Positions 52,671 through 63,217 are shown, counted from the first letter of the stretch. The stretch is DNA of 64,000 bases from Acidisoma sp965199065 (GCF_965199065.1 NZ_CBDAQN010000003.1:806001-870000); one strand, 5' to 3'. Numbers and translations are program-made. The notes: a model not told the origin generated them from the sequence alone.

Positions 52671-52707
52671 AACTCTACTATGGCGGCCATCTGACGCGCC
52701 CATCCTG

Positions 52708-52753
52708 CGCTTCGATGCTCACGACCCAATACGGTCGCTCCGCTTCGATGCTC
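52708..52753. repeat. Direct repeat of CGCTTCGATGCTC
   Basis: Two exact 13-bp copies (52708-52720, 52741-52753) 33 bp apart in the short gap between manC and the convergent kinase gene. No mobile-element context is seen, so it may be chance or a small duplication. Confidence 0.5.
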
Positions 52754-52768
52754 GGACGAACACGCCAG

Positions 52769-54427
52769 CTAGCTCGCCCTAGCGAGTTTTCCGTGAGGCT
52801 CTGAACCGGCCATGACGGCGCGATAAGCCATCTGATCGGCATACATCCGCTGAAACACCGCGTACTTGGCGTCGTGGTAGCGCCGGACCGCATCAGCGGC
52901 CGGCGCGATCACGCTGCCCGCGCGGCTCATCGTCGCCATCGCCGTCGGCACGTCGGGCTGCAAACCGCCCGCCACCGCGCCTAAAATCGCCGCACCGAGC
53001 AGGACCGCCTCCGGCTCCTGAGGCAGGACGAGCGTGCAGCCTGTCGCATCCGCATGCTCACGAAGAAAGACCGGGTTCTTAGTACCGCCACCACAAGCCA
53101 TGATGGTGTCGATCACGTAGCCCTCGGCGTTGAGCGTCTCCACGATGTGCCGGGTGCCGTAAGCGACCGCCTGAACCGTGGCGAGATAGAGCAAAGCCAG
53201 ATCCTCAGGGCCCGCGGCCAGCCGCAAGCCGGACACCATGCCGCGCAAGGTGGCGTCGGCCCGGGGCGAGCGGTTGCCGTGGAAATCCGGCATGACATGC
53301 AGCCCCTCGGTGAGCGCCGCCGGGAAAGCGACGGAGGCCGCCAGCGTCTCCAGCACGGCGTTCAGCCGCTGGTAGATGGTCTGCCCGGCACCACGAGCCT
53401 GCTCCAGCATCGCCGGATAGGCGGCGTGGGTCATCACCACATGATCGATCAGGCTGCCGGTGGCGGATTGCCCGCCCTCGTTGAGCCAGAGGCCGGGAAC
53501 CATCGCGGCGAAATAAGGCCCCCAAATACCCGGCACGAAACGAGGTTCCGCCGAAACCGCCATGTGACAGCTCGAAGTGCCGCCGACGAGCGCCAGACGA
53601 TGAAGCAAGCCTGCAGCGTCGGGCCGCTCGGCACCAACCGCCGCGCCGATGACGCCGATGCCGCCGGCATGAGCGTCGATCGCCGAGGTGCCCACAGGAA
53701 TGCCGGGCGCCAAACCCAGTTCCTCCGCCGCCGCTGCTGAAAGGCTGCCGGCGACCGACCCGAGCGGCCGGATGTCGGTGCCGATGCGCGCGAACCCCTC
53801 GTCCGCAAGATCGCCGAGGCCGATCGCGCGGAAATAGTCCTCGTCCCAGCGCTGCTCGTGGCCGAGATAGGTCCATTTGCAGACGGTCGAGCACAGGGAG
53901 CGCGCGAGGCTCCCGGTCGCCCGCCACGTCAGGAAGTCGGGGAGATCGAAGAAGTGCGCCGCCCGCGCCCAGGCATCGGGCCGTTGCTCCTTCAGCCACA
54001 CCAGCTTGGGCGTCTCCATCTCAAGGGAGATGCGGCCACCGACGTAACGCAGCACGTCATAGCCGCCCGCGTTGATGCGATCGGCCTCCGCCCCCGCGCG
54101 ATGATCCATCCAGACGATGACGTTCTGCTCGGGCTCGCCATCCGGGCTCACCGAGACCGGGCCGCCTCCATCATCGAGCGCCACCAAAGAACAGGTGGCG
54201 TCGAAACCCATGCCGCGAACGGTTACATCGCCCGCCTGGACCAGCGCCTCGCGGACAGAGGCGCAAACCGCTGCCCAGATGTCGGTGGTCGACTGCTGGA
54301 CGTAATCGGCCTCAGGGCGCCAGGCCTGGATGGCGCGGCTCGCCTGGCCGAGCATCCGCCCCATGCCGTCGAACACGCCGGCGCGCGCGCTGCCCGTGCC
54401 GACATCGACGCCGATCACCGCATCCAT
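52769..54427 (-). CDS. FGGY-family carbohydrate kinase (pentulose kinase-like)
   Basis: Sugar kinase of 552 residues. N-terminal phosphate motif VIGVDVGTGSARAGVFDGMG; FGGY group features VWMDHRAGAEADRINA, ISLEMETPKLVWL, PVGTSAIDAHAGGIGVIG with the catalytic aspartate, and the C-terminal ACGGGTKNPVFLREHADATG. The length and DVGTGSARA start match the D-ribulokinase/FGGY subgroup; the substrate is probably a pentulose. AGGACGGA lies before the ATG. It is 9 bp after ade in one operon. Confidence 0.88.
   Translation of the reverse strand: MDAVIGVDVGTGSARAGVFDGMGRMLGQASRAIQAWRPEADYVQQSTTDIWAAVCASVREALVQAGDVTVRGMGFDATCSLVALDDGGGPVSVSPDGEPEQNVIVWMDHRAGAEADRINAGGYDVLRYVGGRISLEMETPKLVWLKEQRPDAWARAAHFFDLPDFLTWRATGSLARSLCSTVCKWTYLGHEQRWDEDYFRAIGLGDLADEGFARIGTDIRPLGSVAGSLSAAAAEELGLAPGIPVGTSAIDAHAGGIGVIGAAVGAERPDAAGLLHRLALVGGTSSCHMAVSAEPRFVPGIWGPYFAAMVPGLWLNEGGQSATGSLIDHVVMTHAAYPAMLEQARGAGQTIYQRLNAVLETLAASVAFPAALTEGLHVMPDFHGNRSPRADATLRGMVSGLRLAAGPEDLALLYLATVQAVAYGTRHIVETLNAEGYVIDTIMACGGGTKNPVFLREHADATGCTLVLPQEPEAVLLGAAILGAVAGGLQPDVPTAMATMSRAGSVIAPAADAVRRYHDAKYAVFQRMYADQMAYRAVMAGSEPHGKLARAS
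52773..52790 (+). terminator. Possible terminator after manC
   Basis: Stem CTCGC / GCGAG with CCTA loop followed by TTTT, 102 bp after manC. It lies inside the 3' end of the convergent kinase gene. The stem is short, so confidence is low. Confidence 0.35.
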
Positions 54428-54436
54428 GGGTCCGTC

Positions 54437-56161
54437 CTACTCCGTGATCAGTTCGAACCGGTCGACATCGACCAGGCCAAGATCGGTGATCTTGAGATGC
54501 GGGATGACCGGCAAGGCCAGGAACGCCAGCTGCACAAAGGGCTCGTCGAGAACGCAGCCCATGCCGCCCACCGCCGCCCGCAGCAATTCCAGCTTGTGCG
54601 TCACCGTCTCGAACGGCTGGTCGCTCATCAGCCCGGCGATCGACAAGGCAAGTTCCGCCACAACCTCGCCACCGCGAACCGCCACGAACCCGCCGCCGAG
54701 GTCGATCAGCCGGTTCGCGGCCAGCGCCATGTCGGCGTCGTCGTCACCCAACACACAGATATTGTGGCTGTCGTGCCCGACGGATGAGGCGAGCGCGCCG
54801 CCGCGGATTCCGAAGCCCTGGACGAAGCCACGCCCGATGTTGCCGTTCTTGCCGTGGCGCTCCAGCACCGCGACCTTCAGCAGGTCGCGCGCCGGGTCGG
54901 CATGGCGGAAGCCGCCGCTGTAGGGCAGATCGGCCTGCCGACGCTCGGTGACGATCTTGCCGCGCAGGACGCCGATGACCGGGGTTCCGGGTCCCGAAGC
55001 GCGGACGGCGAGATCCTCGGCCCGAACCGCGCCCCGCCGCATGGTGTTGCCGCCGGGAACCGCCAGCGGCGCGCGACCGGCGAAGCTCTCGGCGCTCACC
55101 GGCTGCCCGCGCCGGATCACCCGCGCGACCCTGCAAGTCTCGAGATCATCGAGCACCAGCAGATCGGCGAGGTAGCCGGGCGCCACGATGCCCCGGTCCC
55201 GCAGCCCGAAGCCGCGCGCCGCCGACCAGCTTGCCGCACGGTAGGTGGCCGCCACCGGCGCGCCGAGACCGATCGCGCGGCGGACGAGGTAGTCCATGTG
55301 CCCGTCCTCGGCGATGTCCAGCGGGTTCCGGTCATCGGTGCAGAAGCCGAGGAACGGCGAAGCGAAATCCGTGATCAGCGGCGCCAGCGCCTCGATATCC
55401 TTGGCGACCGAGCCCGACCGGATGAGCACCTGCATGCCCTTGGCCAACTTCTCGCGACCCTCGGCGAGGCTGCTCGTCTCGTGGCAGTTGCGGATGCCGC
55501 AGGCGAGGTAGGCGTTCAGCCGCTTGCCCGAGAGCAGCGGGGCGTGGCCGTCGATATGGGCGCCCTCGAAGGCCGCAATCTTGTCCAGGCAGTCCGGGTC
55601 CTTCGCCAGCAGGCCGGGAAAGTTCATGAACTCGGCAAGGCCGACGACATGAGGATTGTGCCGGTAGCGGACGAGGTCCGCCGCGGTCAGCGTGGCACCG
55701 GCCGTCTCCAGATGGGTCGCCGGCACGCAGGAACTCAGCTGCACGCGCAGATCGAGGATGGTGCGGTCCGCGGCGGCCAGGAAATACTCCAGCCCCTCGG
55801 TGCCGAGCACGTTGCAGATCTCATGCGGGTCGCAGATGACCGTGGTGGTGCCGCGCGGCAGCACGCAGCGGTCGAACTCCAGGGGCGTCACCAGCGTGCT
55901 CTCGCAATGCAGATGGCTGTCGATGAAGCCGGGCACGACGAAGCGCCCGCCAGCGTCGATCTCCCGCACACCGCGATAGCTGTCGGCGATCCCGACGATG
56001 CGGTCGCCGCAGACCGCCACATCGCCCGGGACGGTTTCATCCGGCGGCGTGCCGCCTGTAAGGTCGAGCACGCGGGCGTTGCGGATGACAAGATCGGCGG
56101 GCGCATCGCCCAGGGCCTGATCGATGCGGGCCGCAACACCCGCGCGCGTCTGAACCGTCAT
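54437..56161 (-). CDS. ade: Adenine deaminase
   Basis: Amidohydrolase of 574 residues turning adenine into hypoxanthine and ammonia. Metal motif DSHLHCESTLVTP, then RGTTTVICDPHEICNVLG, HIDGHAPLLSG, and the C-terminal VGHDSHNICVLGD are all typical of Ade. The ATG at 56161 overlaps the clcA stop as ATGA. Context with an FGGY kinase suggests nucleoside or sugar salvage, but the CLC neighbour does not fit a single pathway. Confidence 0.93.
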   Translation of the reverse strand: MTVQTRAGVAARIDQALGDAPADLVIRNARVLDLTGGTPPDETVPGDVAVCGDRIVGIADSYRGVREIDAGGRFVVPGFIDSHLHCESTLVTPLEFDRCVLPRGTTTVICDPHEICNVLGTEGLEYFLAAADRTILDLRVQLSSCVPATHLETAGATLTAADLVRYRHNPHVVGLAEFMNFPGLLAKDPDCLDKIAAFEGAHIDGHAPLLSGKRLNAYLACGIRNCHETSSLAEGREKLAKGMQVLIRSGSVAKDIEALAPLITDFASPFLGFCTDDRNPLDIAEDGHMDYLVRRAIGLGAPVAATYRAASWSAARGFGLRDRGIVAPGYLADLLVLDDLETCRVARVIRRGQPVSAESFAGRAPLAVPGGNTMRRGAVRAEDLAVRASGPGTPVIGVLRGKIVTERRQADLPYSGGFRHADPARDLLKVAVLERHGKNGNIGRGFVQGFGIRGGALASSVGHDSHNICVLGDDDADMALAANRLIDLGGGFVAVRGGEVVAELALSIAGLMSDQPFETVTHKLELLRAAVGGMGCVLDEPFVQLAFLALPVIPHLKITDLGLVDVDRFELITE

Positions 56162-57507
56162 GGATCCTCCAGCGGGGCCGGCCGCAGGATGGCCGCAGGC
56201 TCGGTCTCTAGCAGGAACCGGCGCGCAAGAGTGCCATAAAGCGGCCGCCGGCACACGAGGCGGGAGACGACGAACGCGAGCATGGAGGTCGTCATGATCG
56301 GGATCGTCATCTGCTGGTTCGCGGTCATCTCGAGCACGATGACGAAGGCGGTGATGGGCGCCTGCACCACGCCCGAGAAATACCCGACCATGCCGAGCAG
56401 AACGATGGCCCGCGCCGGGGTGTGGGTGAAGAACGTCGCGAGAAAGCTGCCGAGCGAGGCGCCGACGGAGAGCGACGGCGCGAAGATGCCGCCCGGAATG
56501 CCGCTGAGGTAGGACGCGGCGGTCGCGAGCAACTTCAGCAGGAAGAAGCTGGCCGGAAGCCGCGCGTTTCCCTCCACCAGCAGCCGCGCCTGGGCATAAC
56601 CGGTGCCGTAGGTCGCGCCGTGCGAGACGAGACCGATCACGGCGATGACGAGCCCGCAAAGAGCCGCGAAGACGATCGGGTTGCGCTTGATCCAGAGGCC
56701 GGCGGGGCCACCGAGGCCGCGTGCCATGGTAATGAGGATCTGGCTGAACAATCCGCCGAGGAGGCCGCCGGTCACCCCGCAGAGGATCACCGCCATCCAG
56801 CCGGTGCCCAGCGGCAGTCCGACGGAGGTGACGCCGAAATAGGTGTAATTGCCGCTCAACGCCAAGGTGGCAATGCCGCCGATCACCACGGCGGTGATCA
56901 CCATGCCGCTGGTCCGGGCCTCGAAGTTGTGGCTGAGCTCCTCGATCGCGAAGACGATTCCGGCGAGCGGCGTGTTGAAGGCGGCGGCGACCCCCGCCGC
57001 GCCGCCCGCGAGCACCAAGCCGCGCTGCGTCTCGACCCGCGGCAGCCGCAGCGCCTGCCCGAGCGCCTGCATGATAGAGGCGCCTACCTGCACCGTCGGA
57101 CCCTCGCGTCCGACCGAGGCGCCGGAGGCGAGGCCGAGCAGCGTCAGCAGAACCTTCCCGACGGCGACCCGCAGCGAGAGCACGCGCGAGACGTGGCGTG
57201 GATCGGCCATGTGCAGCGAGGCCATCACCTGCGGAATGCCGCTGCCCTGCGCCCCAGGGAAGACCGTCCGCGTCAGCAGGACCGAGAGAGCCAGCCCGAC
57301 GGGCGCAATAATGAGAACGAGCCAGGGATGCGGCCCCGTCACAAGCTGGAATAGCGCCTGCGCCCCGTCCGCAAGATCCGCGAAGGCAATGGCGACGAGC
57401 GCCACCAGCACGGCGCCAGCCCAGAAGGCAACGCGCCGGGCCCAGAGGCGCGGCGACGTGAGCGGCAGTTGCCGCCAGAAGCGCAACAGACGACGGTTGA
57501 GCTTCAT
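56158..57507 (-). CDS. CLC-family chloride channel or H+/Cl- antiporter
   Basis: Membrane protein of 449 residues. All anion selectivity motifs are visible: GSGIPQV (first anion site), GREGPTVQVGA with the gating glutamate, and GGIFAPSLSVGA. The gate glutamate suits both channels and antiporters; a proton glutamate is not clear to me. Gene order GGDEF - clc - ade - FGGY kinase on the minus strand with gaps of 27, -4 and 9 bp argues for one transcript. Confidence 0.9.
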   Translation of the reverse strand: MKLNRRLLRFWRQLPLTSPRLWARRVAFWAGAVLVALVAIAFADLADGAQALFQLVTGPHPWLVLIIAPVGLALSVLLTRTVFPGAQGSGIPQVMASLHMADPRHVSRVLSLRVAVGKVLLTLLGLASGASVGREGPTVQVGASIMQALGQALRLPRVETQRGLVLAGGAAGVAAAFNTPLAGIVFAIEELSHNFEARTSGMVITAVVIGGIATLALSGNYTYFGVTSVGLPLGTGWMAVILCGVTGGLLGGLFSQILITMARGLGGPAGLWIKRNPIVFAALCGLVIAVIGLVSHGATYGTGYAQARLLVEGNARLPASFFLLKLLATAASYLSGIPGGIFAPSLSVGASLGSFLATFFTHTPARAIVLLGMVGYFSGVVQAPITAFVIVLEMTANQQMTIPIMTTSMLAFVVSRLVCRRPLYGTLARRFLLETEPAAILRPAPLEDP

Positions 57508-57534
57508 CCTGACGCAGCCCGCTGCAAACTGGCG

Positions 57535-59262
57535 CTAGTGGATAAGCGGCGACTGAGCCACGGCGTGCTGCAACCTGATGCGTCCGTCCATGACAATCCG
57601 GTCGCGGCCAGCATTTTTGGCCTGATAGAGGCGTTGGTCCGCGACCGCCATGACCTCCACCGGCGTGCGCGCCTCGTCAGCGAGAGCCACGCCGATGCTC
57701 AGGGTGATCCGCAGATTTGGATGGATCTGCCCCCAGCTCCAGCTGCGGATGGCCTGGCTTACACGCCTGCAGATCTTGGCAGCCAGCAGAACGTCGGTGC
57801 CCTCCATCAGGAGGACGAATTCCTCGCCGCCGTAGCGGAACAGCATGTCGGTCTCACGCGTCGTGATGCGGAGCAGCAGCGCCACCTGGCGTAGAACCTC
57901 GTCGCCCAGGGCATGCGAGAAGGTGTCGTTCACCCGCTTGAAGTGGTCGATATCCATCATCGCGAAAGCATAGTCCTGCCCGCCCTTGGCCGCGATGTCG
58001 AGCAAGGCCCGCTCCAGCCCGCGGCGGTTCGGAAGACCGGTCAGCACGTCCTCCATGCTGGCGTTCATCAGCAGCGCGGCCTCTTGCGCCAAGGCACGGT
58101 TCATCTGCTCGAGGCCGTCGGCTCGGGACCGTTCGGTCTCCACACGAGCCTGCAACTGCTGGGTCTCGTACTGGATCGCAGCGATGCGGGACCGGATGAG
58201 CGAGATGTCGGTGCTCTTGCGGACGTAGCGGGCATGGAACTCGCGGTGCCACTGCAGCGCCTCGGCGAACCGCCCGCTGAGAGCGAAGGCGTCCGCCAGA
58301 TAGCGGCAACACGGAACGCCGATCTCGAGGTCCCCGGTTTCACCCGCGAGGGTCGCGCACTCGCTGAGGGTAATGATCGCGGCCTCGGTTGCCTCCTCCG
58401 CGATCTCGAGCTTTCCGCGAGCGAACAGGTAGTAGATGCGCGACCGGGCGCCTCCGTCGCCGTGCATCGCATCCAGGCTCGCCAGCACCCCGGCAGCATT
58501 TTCACGCTGGCCCAGACAGAGGTAGTATTCAGCGAGGTTGCAGAGCGCGAGCCGCTCCGACCAGCTGTCGCCCGCCTCAAGCGCGAGTTGCCGGGCCTCA
58601 TGCGCGAGCGCGAGGGCGCGGGTCATGTGCGCCTCCACGGCCTTCTGCTCGACTGATGCCGACGATACCTGGTGAAAGAACTCGGCCTCGATGCCGGCGC
58701 GATTGATCAGCCATCGCCCAAGATCGACGTGATCGCCGATGACCCGGGCCAGGGCGACGGCCCGGTCCGCGAACTGCACCGCACGGTCGAGCTGCCCCAG
58801 CATCCAGAACACGACGCCGACGACGTTCAGCGCGAAGCAGATGGCGCGGGGCTCCGCCGCGGCCTCGGCAAGCTCAAGGGCGAGCATCGCCTCGTCCAGG
58901 GCCTCGTTCGGAGCGCCGATCTCGATCAGCAACCAGCCGTGAATGGCGCGCGCCCAAGACTCGCGAGGCCGGTCGCCGATGACGCCGTAGAAGTCCCGCG
59001 CCGAGAGGACATGCAGGATGCCCTCCTCGTAGTAGCCGAGCATGAAGCAGTACCAGCCCATATGGGTGGCGGCGCTGGCCCGAAGACCTTGGTCGCCGGC
59101 CGCTTGCGCGGCGTCCTGAGCGCTCTGGGCAAGAGCGAGAGCGGCTTCGACCTGGCCCTGACAGGACAAGTGCCACGCACGCTCAAGATCGGGCCACATC
59201 GTCGTAAATGGCACGATGTCGCCGGCTTCTTCGGCCGGCAGCTGTGTCAGAGGTGGGTTCAT
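57535..59262 (-). CDS. Cytoplasmic diguanylate cyclase with tetratricopeptide repeats
   Basis: 575 residues, no signal peptide or membrane segment. Residues about 25-350 are TPR-like helical repeats (for example AREHWYAxxL type seen as ALALAQSAQDAAQAAGD and RAVQFADRAVALARVIGD). A coiled-coil linker (IQYETQQLQARVETERSRADGLEQ) leads to the GGDEF domain with GGEEF and an RETD inhibitory site five residues before it. It should make cyclic di-GMP in response to a protein partner. First in the run before clc. Confidence 0.88.
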   Translation of the reverse strand: MNPPLTQLPAEEAGDIVPFTTMWPDLERAWHLSCQGQVEAALALAQSAQDAAQAAGDQGLRASAATHMGWYCFMLGYYEEGILHVLSARDFYGVIGDRPRESWARAIHGWLLIEIGAPNEALDEAMLALELAEAAAEPRAICFALNVVGVVFWMLGQLDRAVQFADRAVALARVIGDHVDLGRWLINRAGIEAEFFHQVSSASVEQKAVEAHMTRALALAHEARQLALEAGDSWSERLALCNLAEYYLCLGQRENAAGVLASLDAMHGDGGARSRIYYLFARGKLEIAEEATEAAIITLSECATLAGETGDLEIGVPCCRYLADAFALSGRFAEALQWHREFHARYVRKSTDISLIRSRIAAIQYETQQLQARVETERSRADGLEQMNRALAQEAALLMNASMEDVLTGLPNRRGLERALLDIAAKGGQDYAFAMMDIDHFKRVNDTFSHALGDEVLRQVALLLRITTRETDMLFRYGGEEFVLLMEGTDVLLAAKICRRVSQAIRSWSWGQIHPNLRITLSIGVALADEARTPVEVMAVADQRLYQAKNAGRDRIVMDGRIRLQHAVAQSPLIH

Positions 59263-59444
59263 CCTAGACTGCGGCGCTCCCGGGGCGTCGCATGGAATGG
59301 CCGGGGGACGTGCCGCCGCGTGCAGCAGCCGCTAGTCGCACCCCAGACCAGACGCCACACGAGCGGCTGTTACCTATGTTCCTTTTTAAGTGGAACGGCG
59401 CGGCGCGCTAGTCCCCGGACAGACTAAACGTTTGCCTCGGCAAG

Positions 59445-59945
59445 TTAAAATGGAATTTCGTCGTCGATATCTCCGCCACGGCCACCGCCGCTGTCCCAAC
59501 CTGCCGAGGCGGGAGCACGGCCGGCCGGCTTTTCAGACCGGCCGCTGAACCCACGGTCACCACCCGTGGAAGGAGCGGCGGCACCGCCCTCCCCGAGCCG
59601 GTCGAGCAGAACAAGCTCCGCCCCGAACCGGCCGAGCATGACCTCGGTCGTGTATTTCTCCTGACCGGACTGGTCGGTCCATTTCCGGGTCTGGAGCTTC
59701 CCCTCGAGGTAGACCTTGCTGCCCTTGCGCAGGAAACGCTCCGCCACGTCGGCCAGCCGGTCGTTCATGATGACGACCCGGTGCCACTCGGTCCGATCCT
59801 GCCGCTCGCCGCTGGCTTTGTCGTTCCAGGTATCGCTCGTGGCGACCGTGAGGTTCACGATCTTCATGCCGGACTGGGTGTTCCGAGTCTCCGGGTCCTT
59901 GCCCAGGTTCCCGATCAGGGTGACTTTGTTGACGCTGCCCGCCAT
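59445..59945 (-). CDS. ssb: Single-stranded DNA-binding protein
   Basis: OB-fold ssDNA-binding protein of 166 residues for replication, repair and recombination. Start MAGSVNKVTLIGNLGKDPETR; core FRVAT-type WHRVVIMNDRLADVAERFLRKGSKVYLEGKL; glycine-rich linker; acidic tip DDEIPF, which recruits partner proteins. Divergent from uvrA, a common arrangement in bacteria, with a 242-bp shared upstream region. Confidence 0.97.
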   Translation of the reverse strand: MAGSVNKVTLIGNLGKDPETRNTQSGMKIVNLTVATSDTWNDKASGERQDRTEWHRVVIMNDRLADVAERFLRKGSKVYLEGKLQTRKWTDQSGQEKYTTEVMLGRFGAELVLLDRLGEGGAAAPSTGGDRGFSGRSEKPAGRAPASAGWDSGGGRGGDIDDEIPF

Positions 59946-60146
59946 GCTTTTGCTCCGACCGTCCGATTGCGTTCAATAGACCAAGCTAGCCGAATTCCCC
60001 TGTCGCGACCAGCACACCCTCCGGCTTTTGTTGTGTTTTAAGAACGAACTCTTCGCTGGGAAAGCTGGCCGGTAGCCATCACATCTGGCAATCAGGCGCT
60101 GACGACGGAGGGGGGCGCTCGACGCATCCCGCCAAAGCCTTTACGA

Positions 60147-60161
60147 GAACATCTCACGAAC
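60147..60161 (+). promoter_or_regulatory. LexA (SOS) box upstream of uvrA
   Basis: Direct repeat GAAC-N7-GAAC, the alphaproteobacterial LexA operator (also written GTTC-N7-GTTC), 26 bp before the uvrA start codon. It predicts damage-induced uvrA expression; ssb on the other side may also respond. No second perfect box was seen in the 242-bp gap. Confidence 0.75.
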
Positions 60162-60187
60162 TTCAATCAGAGTGCGGTCCCTCAAGA

Positions 60188-63078
60188 GTGGCACATACCC
60201 CAGCCGGCTCCTCGATCATCGTGCGCGGTGCACGGGAGCACAATCTCAAGAACGTCGACATCGCGATCCCCCGCGACAGCTTGGTGGTCATCACGGGCCT
60301 GTCCGGCTCGGGCAAGTCGTCGCTCGCCTTCGACACCATCTATGCCGAGGGCCAGCGCCGCTATGTCGAGAGCCTGTCCTCCTACGCCCGGCAGTTCCTG
60401 GAGCTGATGGGCAAGCCGGACGTCGACAGCATCGAGGGCCTGTCCCCCGCCATCTCCATCGAGCAGAAGACGACGAGCCGGAACCCACGTTCGACCGTCG
60501 GCACCGTCACCGAAATCCACGACTACATGCGCCTGCTCTGGGCCCGGGTCGGCATCCCCTACTCGCCCGCCACCGGCCTGCCGATCGAGGCGCAGACGGT
60601 CAGCCAGATGGTCGATCGCGTCATGGCCATGACAGAGGGCACGCGCCTGCTGCTGCTCGCCCCGGTCGTGCGCGACCGCAAGGGCGAGTATCGCAAGGAG
60701 TTGGGCGAGCTTCAGCGCAAGGGCTTCACCCGCGTAAAGGTCGATGGCACCCTCTACGAGATCACCGAGGTTCCCGCCCTCAACCGCAAGACCAAGCACG
60801 ACATCGAGGCGGTGGTGGACCGCATCGTCGTGCGGGAAGGGATCGAGGCCGATTGGCCGACAGCTTCGAGACCGCGCTCGGCCTCGCCGACGGGGTGGTC
60901 TATGCCGAGCCGCCCGACGCGCCGAAGGACGGCAGCGCGCGGATCACGTTTTCGTCGCGGTTCGCCTGCCCCGTCAGCGGCTTCTCGATCGAGGAGATCG
61001 AGCCCCGGCTGTTCAGCTTCAACTCGCCGCATGGTGCCTGCCCGGCCTGCGACGGCCTCGGGATGGAGAGCTTCTTCGACGCCGCCCTAGTGGTGCCCGA
61101 CGATCGCCGCCCCCTCAACGCGGGCGCTGTCGCACCTTGGAGCAGTAGCCAGACGCCCTATTACGAGCAGACGCTCCAGGGGATCGCACGACACTTCAAG
61201 GTGCGGATGACCATGCCCTGGGGCGACCTGCCCGAGCGCGTCCAGAACGCGATCCTCAACGGCACCGGCGATGAGCCGGTCGAGATCACCTACAAGGACG
61301 GCGTCCGCGCCTATGCCGTGAACAAGCCCTTCGAGGGCGTGCTCAAGAACCTCGCGCGGCGCTGGAAGGAGACGGACAGCGCCTGGGTGCGCGAGGAACT
61401 CAGCCGCTATCAGGCCGAGAAGCCCTGCGATGTCTGCCAGGGCGCGCGCCTCAAGCCCGAGGCGCTGGCGGTGAAGATCGCGGGCTCGACCATCGCCGCG
61501 GCCTCGGAACTCGCCATCCGCCGCGCGCTGCCCTGGTTCGAGGGCGTATTGGAGCAACTCACCCCGCAGCGGCAGGAGATCGCCCGCCGCATCCTGCGCG
61601 AAATCGTCGACCGGCTGCGGTTCCTGATGGACGTCGGGCTCGACTACCTCACGCTCGCCCGCGGCTCGACGACGCTGTCGGGTGGCGAGAGCCAGCGCAT
61701 CCGGCTCGCGAGCCAGATCGGCTCGGGCCTCACGGGCGTGCTCTACGTGCTGGACGAGCCGTCGATCGGGCTGCATCAGCGCGACAACGAGCGCCTGCTG
61801 GGCACGCTGCGGCGGCTCAAGGCGCTCGGCAACACAGTACTCGTGGTCGAGCATGACGAGGACGCGATCCGCGCCGCCGATCATGTCATCGACATGGGTC
61901 CGGGCGCGGGTGTGAACGGCGGCGAGGTGATTGCCGAGGGGACGCCGGCCGAGGTGGAGGCCAATCCGAACTCCATCACCGGCGACTACCTCTCGGGCCG
62001 CCGCAGTATCCCGATGCCGGAGGTGCGGCGGCCGCTCGACCCCAAGCGGATGCTGACGCTGGTGGGCGCGACCGGCAACAACCTCAAGAACGTGACCGCG
62101 AGCTTTCCGCTCGGCTGCTTCACCTGCATCACCGGCGTGTCCGGCGGCGGCAAGTCGACCCTCGTCATCGATACGCTGTTCAAGGCGGTGTCGCGGCGGC
62201 TGATGGGATCGGGCGAGGTGCCGGCGCCGTATGCGAAGATCGACGGGCTGGAGCAGCTCGACAAGATCATCGACATCGACCAGTCGCCGATCGGCCGCAC
62301 CCCGCGCTCGAACCCCGCCACCTACACCGACCTGTTCGCGCCAATTCGCGACTGGTTCGCGGAGCTGCCGGACAGCCGCGCGCGTGGCTACAAATCAGGC
62401 CGGTTTAGCTTCAACGTGAAGGGCGGCCGTTGCGAGGCCTGCTCCGGCGACGGGCTCATCAAGATCGAGATGCACTTCCTGCCCGACGTTTTCGTCACCT
62501 GCGATGTCTGCAAAGGCCGCCGCTACAACCGTGAGACGCTGGAGGTGAAGTTCCGCGAGAAGTCGATCGCCGACGTGCTCGACATGAGCGTGGACGAGGC
62601 GCTGCCGTTCTTCTCGGCGGTGCCGCGCATCTACGAGCGCCTGTCGATCCTGGCGCGCGTGGGCCTCGGCTACGTGAAGCTCGGCCAGCAGGCGACGACC
62701 CTCTCGGGCGGCGAGGCGCAGCGGATCAAACTGGCGAAGGAGCTGGCGCGGCGGGCGACCGGCCGCACGATCTACATTCTCGACGAGCCGACGACCGGCC
62801 TGCATTTCGAAGATGTCCGCAAGCTGCTGGAGGTGCTGCACACGCTGGTGGACCAAGGCAACACGATCCTGGTCATCGAGCACAATCTGGAGGTCATCAA
62901 GACCGCCGACTGGATCATCGACATGGGACCCGAGGGCGGCGACGGCGGCGGCCGGATCGTCGCGGAGGGCACGCCCGAGGACATCGCCGCGAGCGCGGAC
63001 AGCCATACCGGGCGATTCCTCAAGCCGCTGGTTCCGGTGCGGGCCGAGAAAGCGAGGCCCAAACGCCGTCGCGCCTGA
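60188..63078 (+). pseudogene. uvrA: Excinuclease ABC subunit UvrA, frame broken by one missing base
   Basis: Damage-recognition ATPase of nucleotide excision repair. The gene begins at a GTG (60188) with REHNLKNVDIAIPRDSLVVITGLSGSGKSSL in the first ~222 codons, ending at REGIEA. From 60853 the protein continues in another frame as LADSFETALGLADGV, through zinc fingers (CPACDGLG, CDVCQGAR, CEACSGDG, CDVCKGRR), second Walker A GVSGGGKSTL, and LSGGEAQRIKLAKEL. Adding one base near 60848-60852 (GCCGATTGG to GCCCGATTGG) restores 963 residues, the normal length. I judge this a sequencing indel; if real, UvrA would be lost. Confidence 0.9.
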
Positions 63079-63217
63079 CGGAACTCGTCGCTCAACGAGG
63101 GTCAAGCGCGGATGTCCGCCGACTGAACTATTGGTCATGGGGTTGGCCAGACCTCCGCAGCGCACCAATTCTTTATGCAACGCATTCGCGCAGCTTTCCC
63201 CCTCGAAGGAGATTTTG

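Noticed and set aside
60172..61000. Frame from 60172 as the true start of a 968-residue UvrA
   Set aside because: Its first about 225 residues are the shifted reading of the real UvrA N terminus; Walker A is found only in the frame from 60188.
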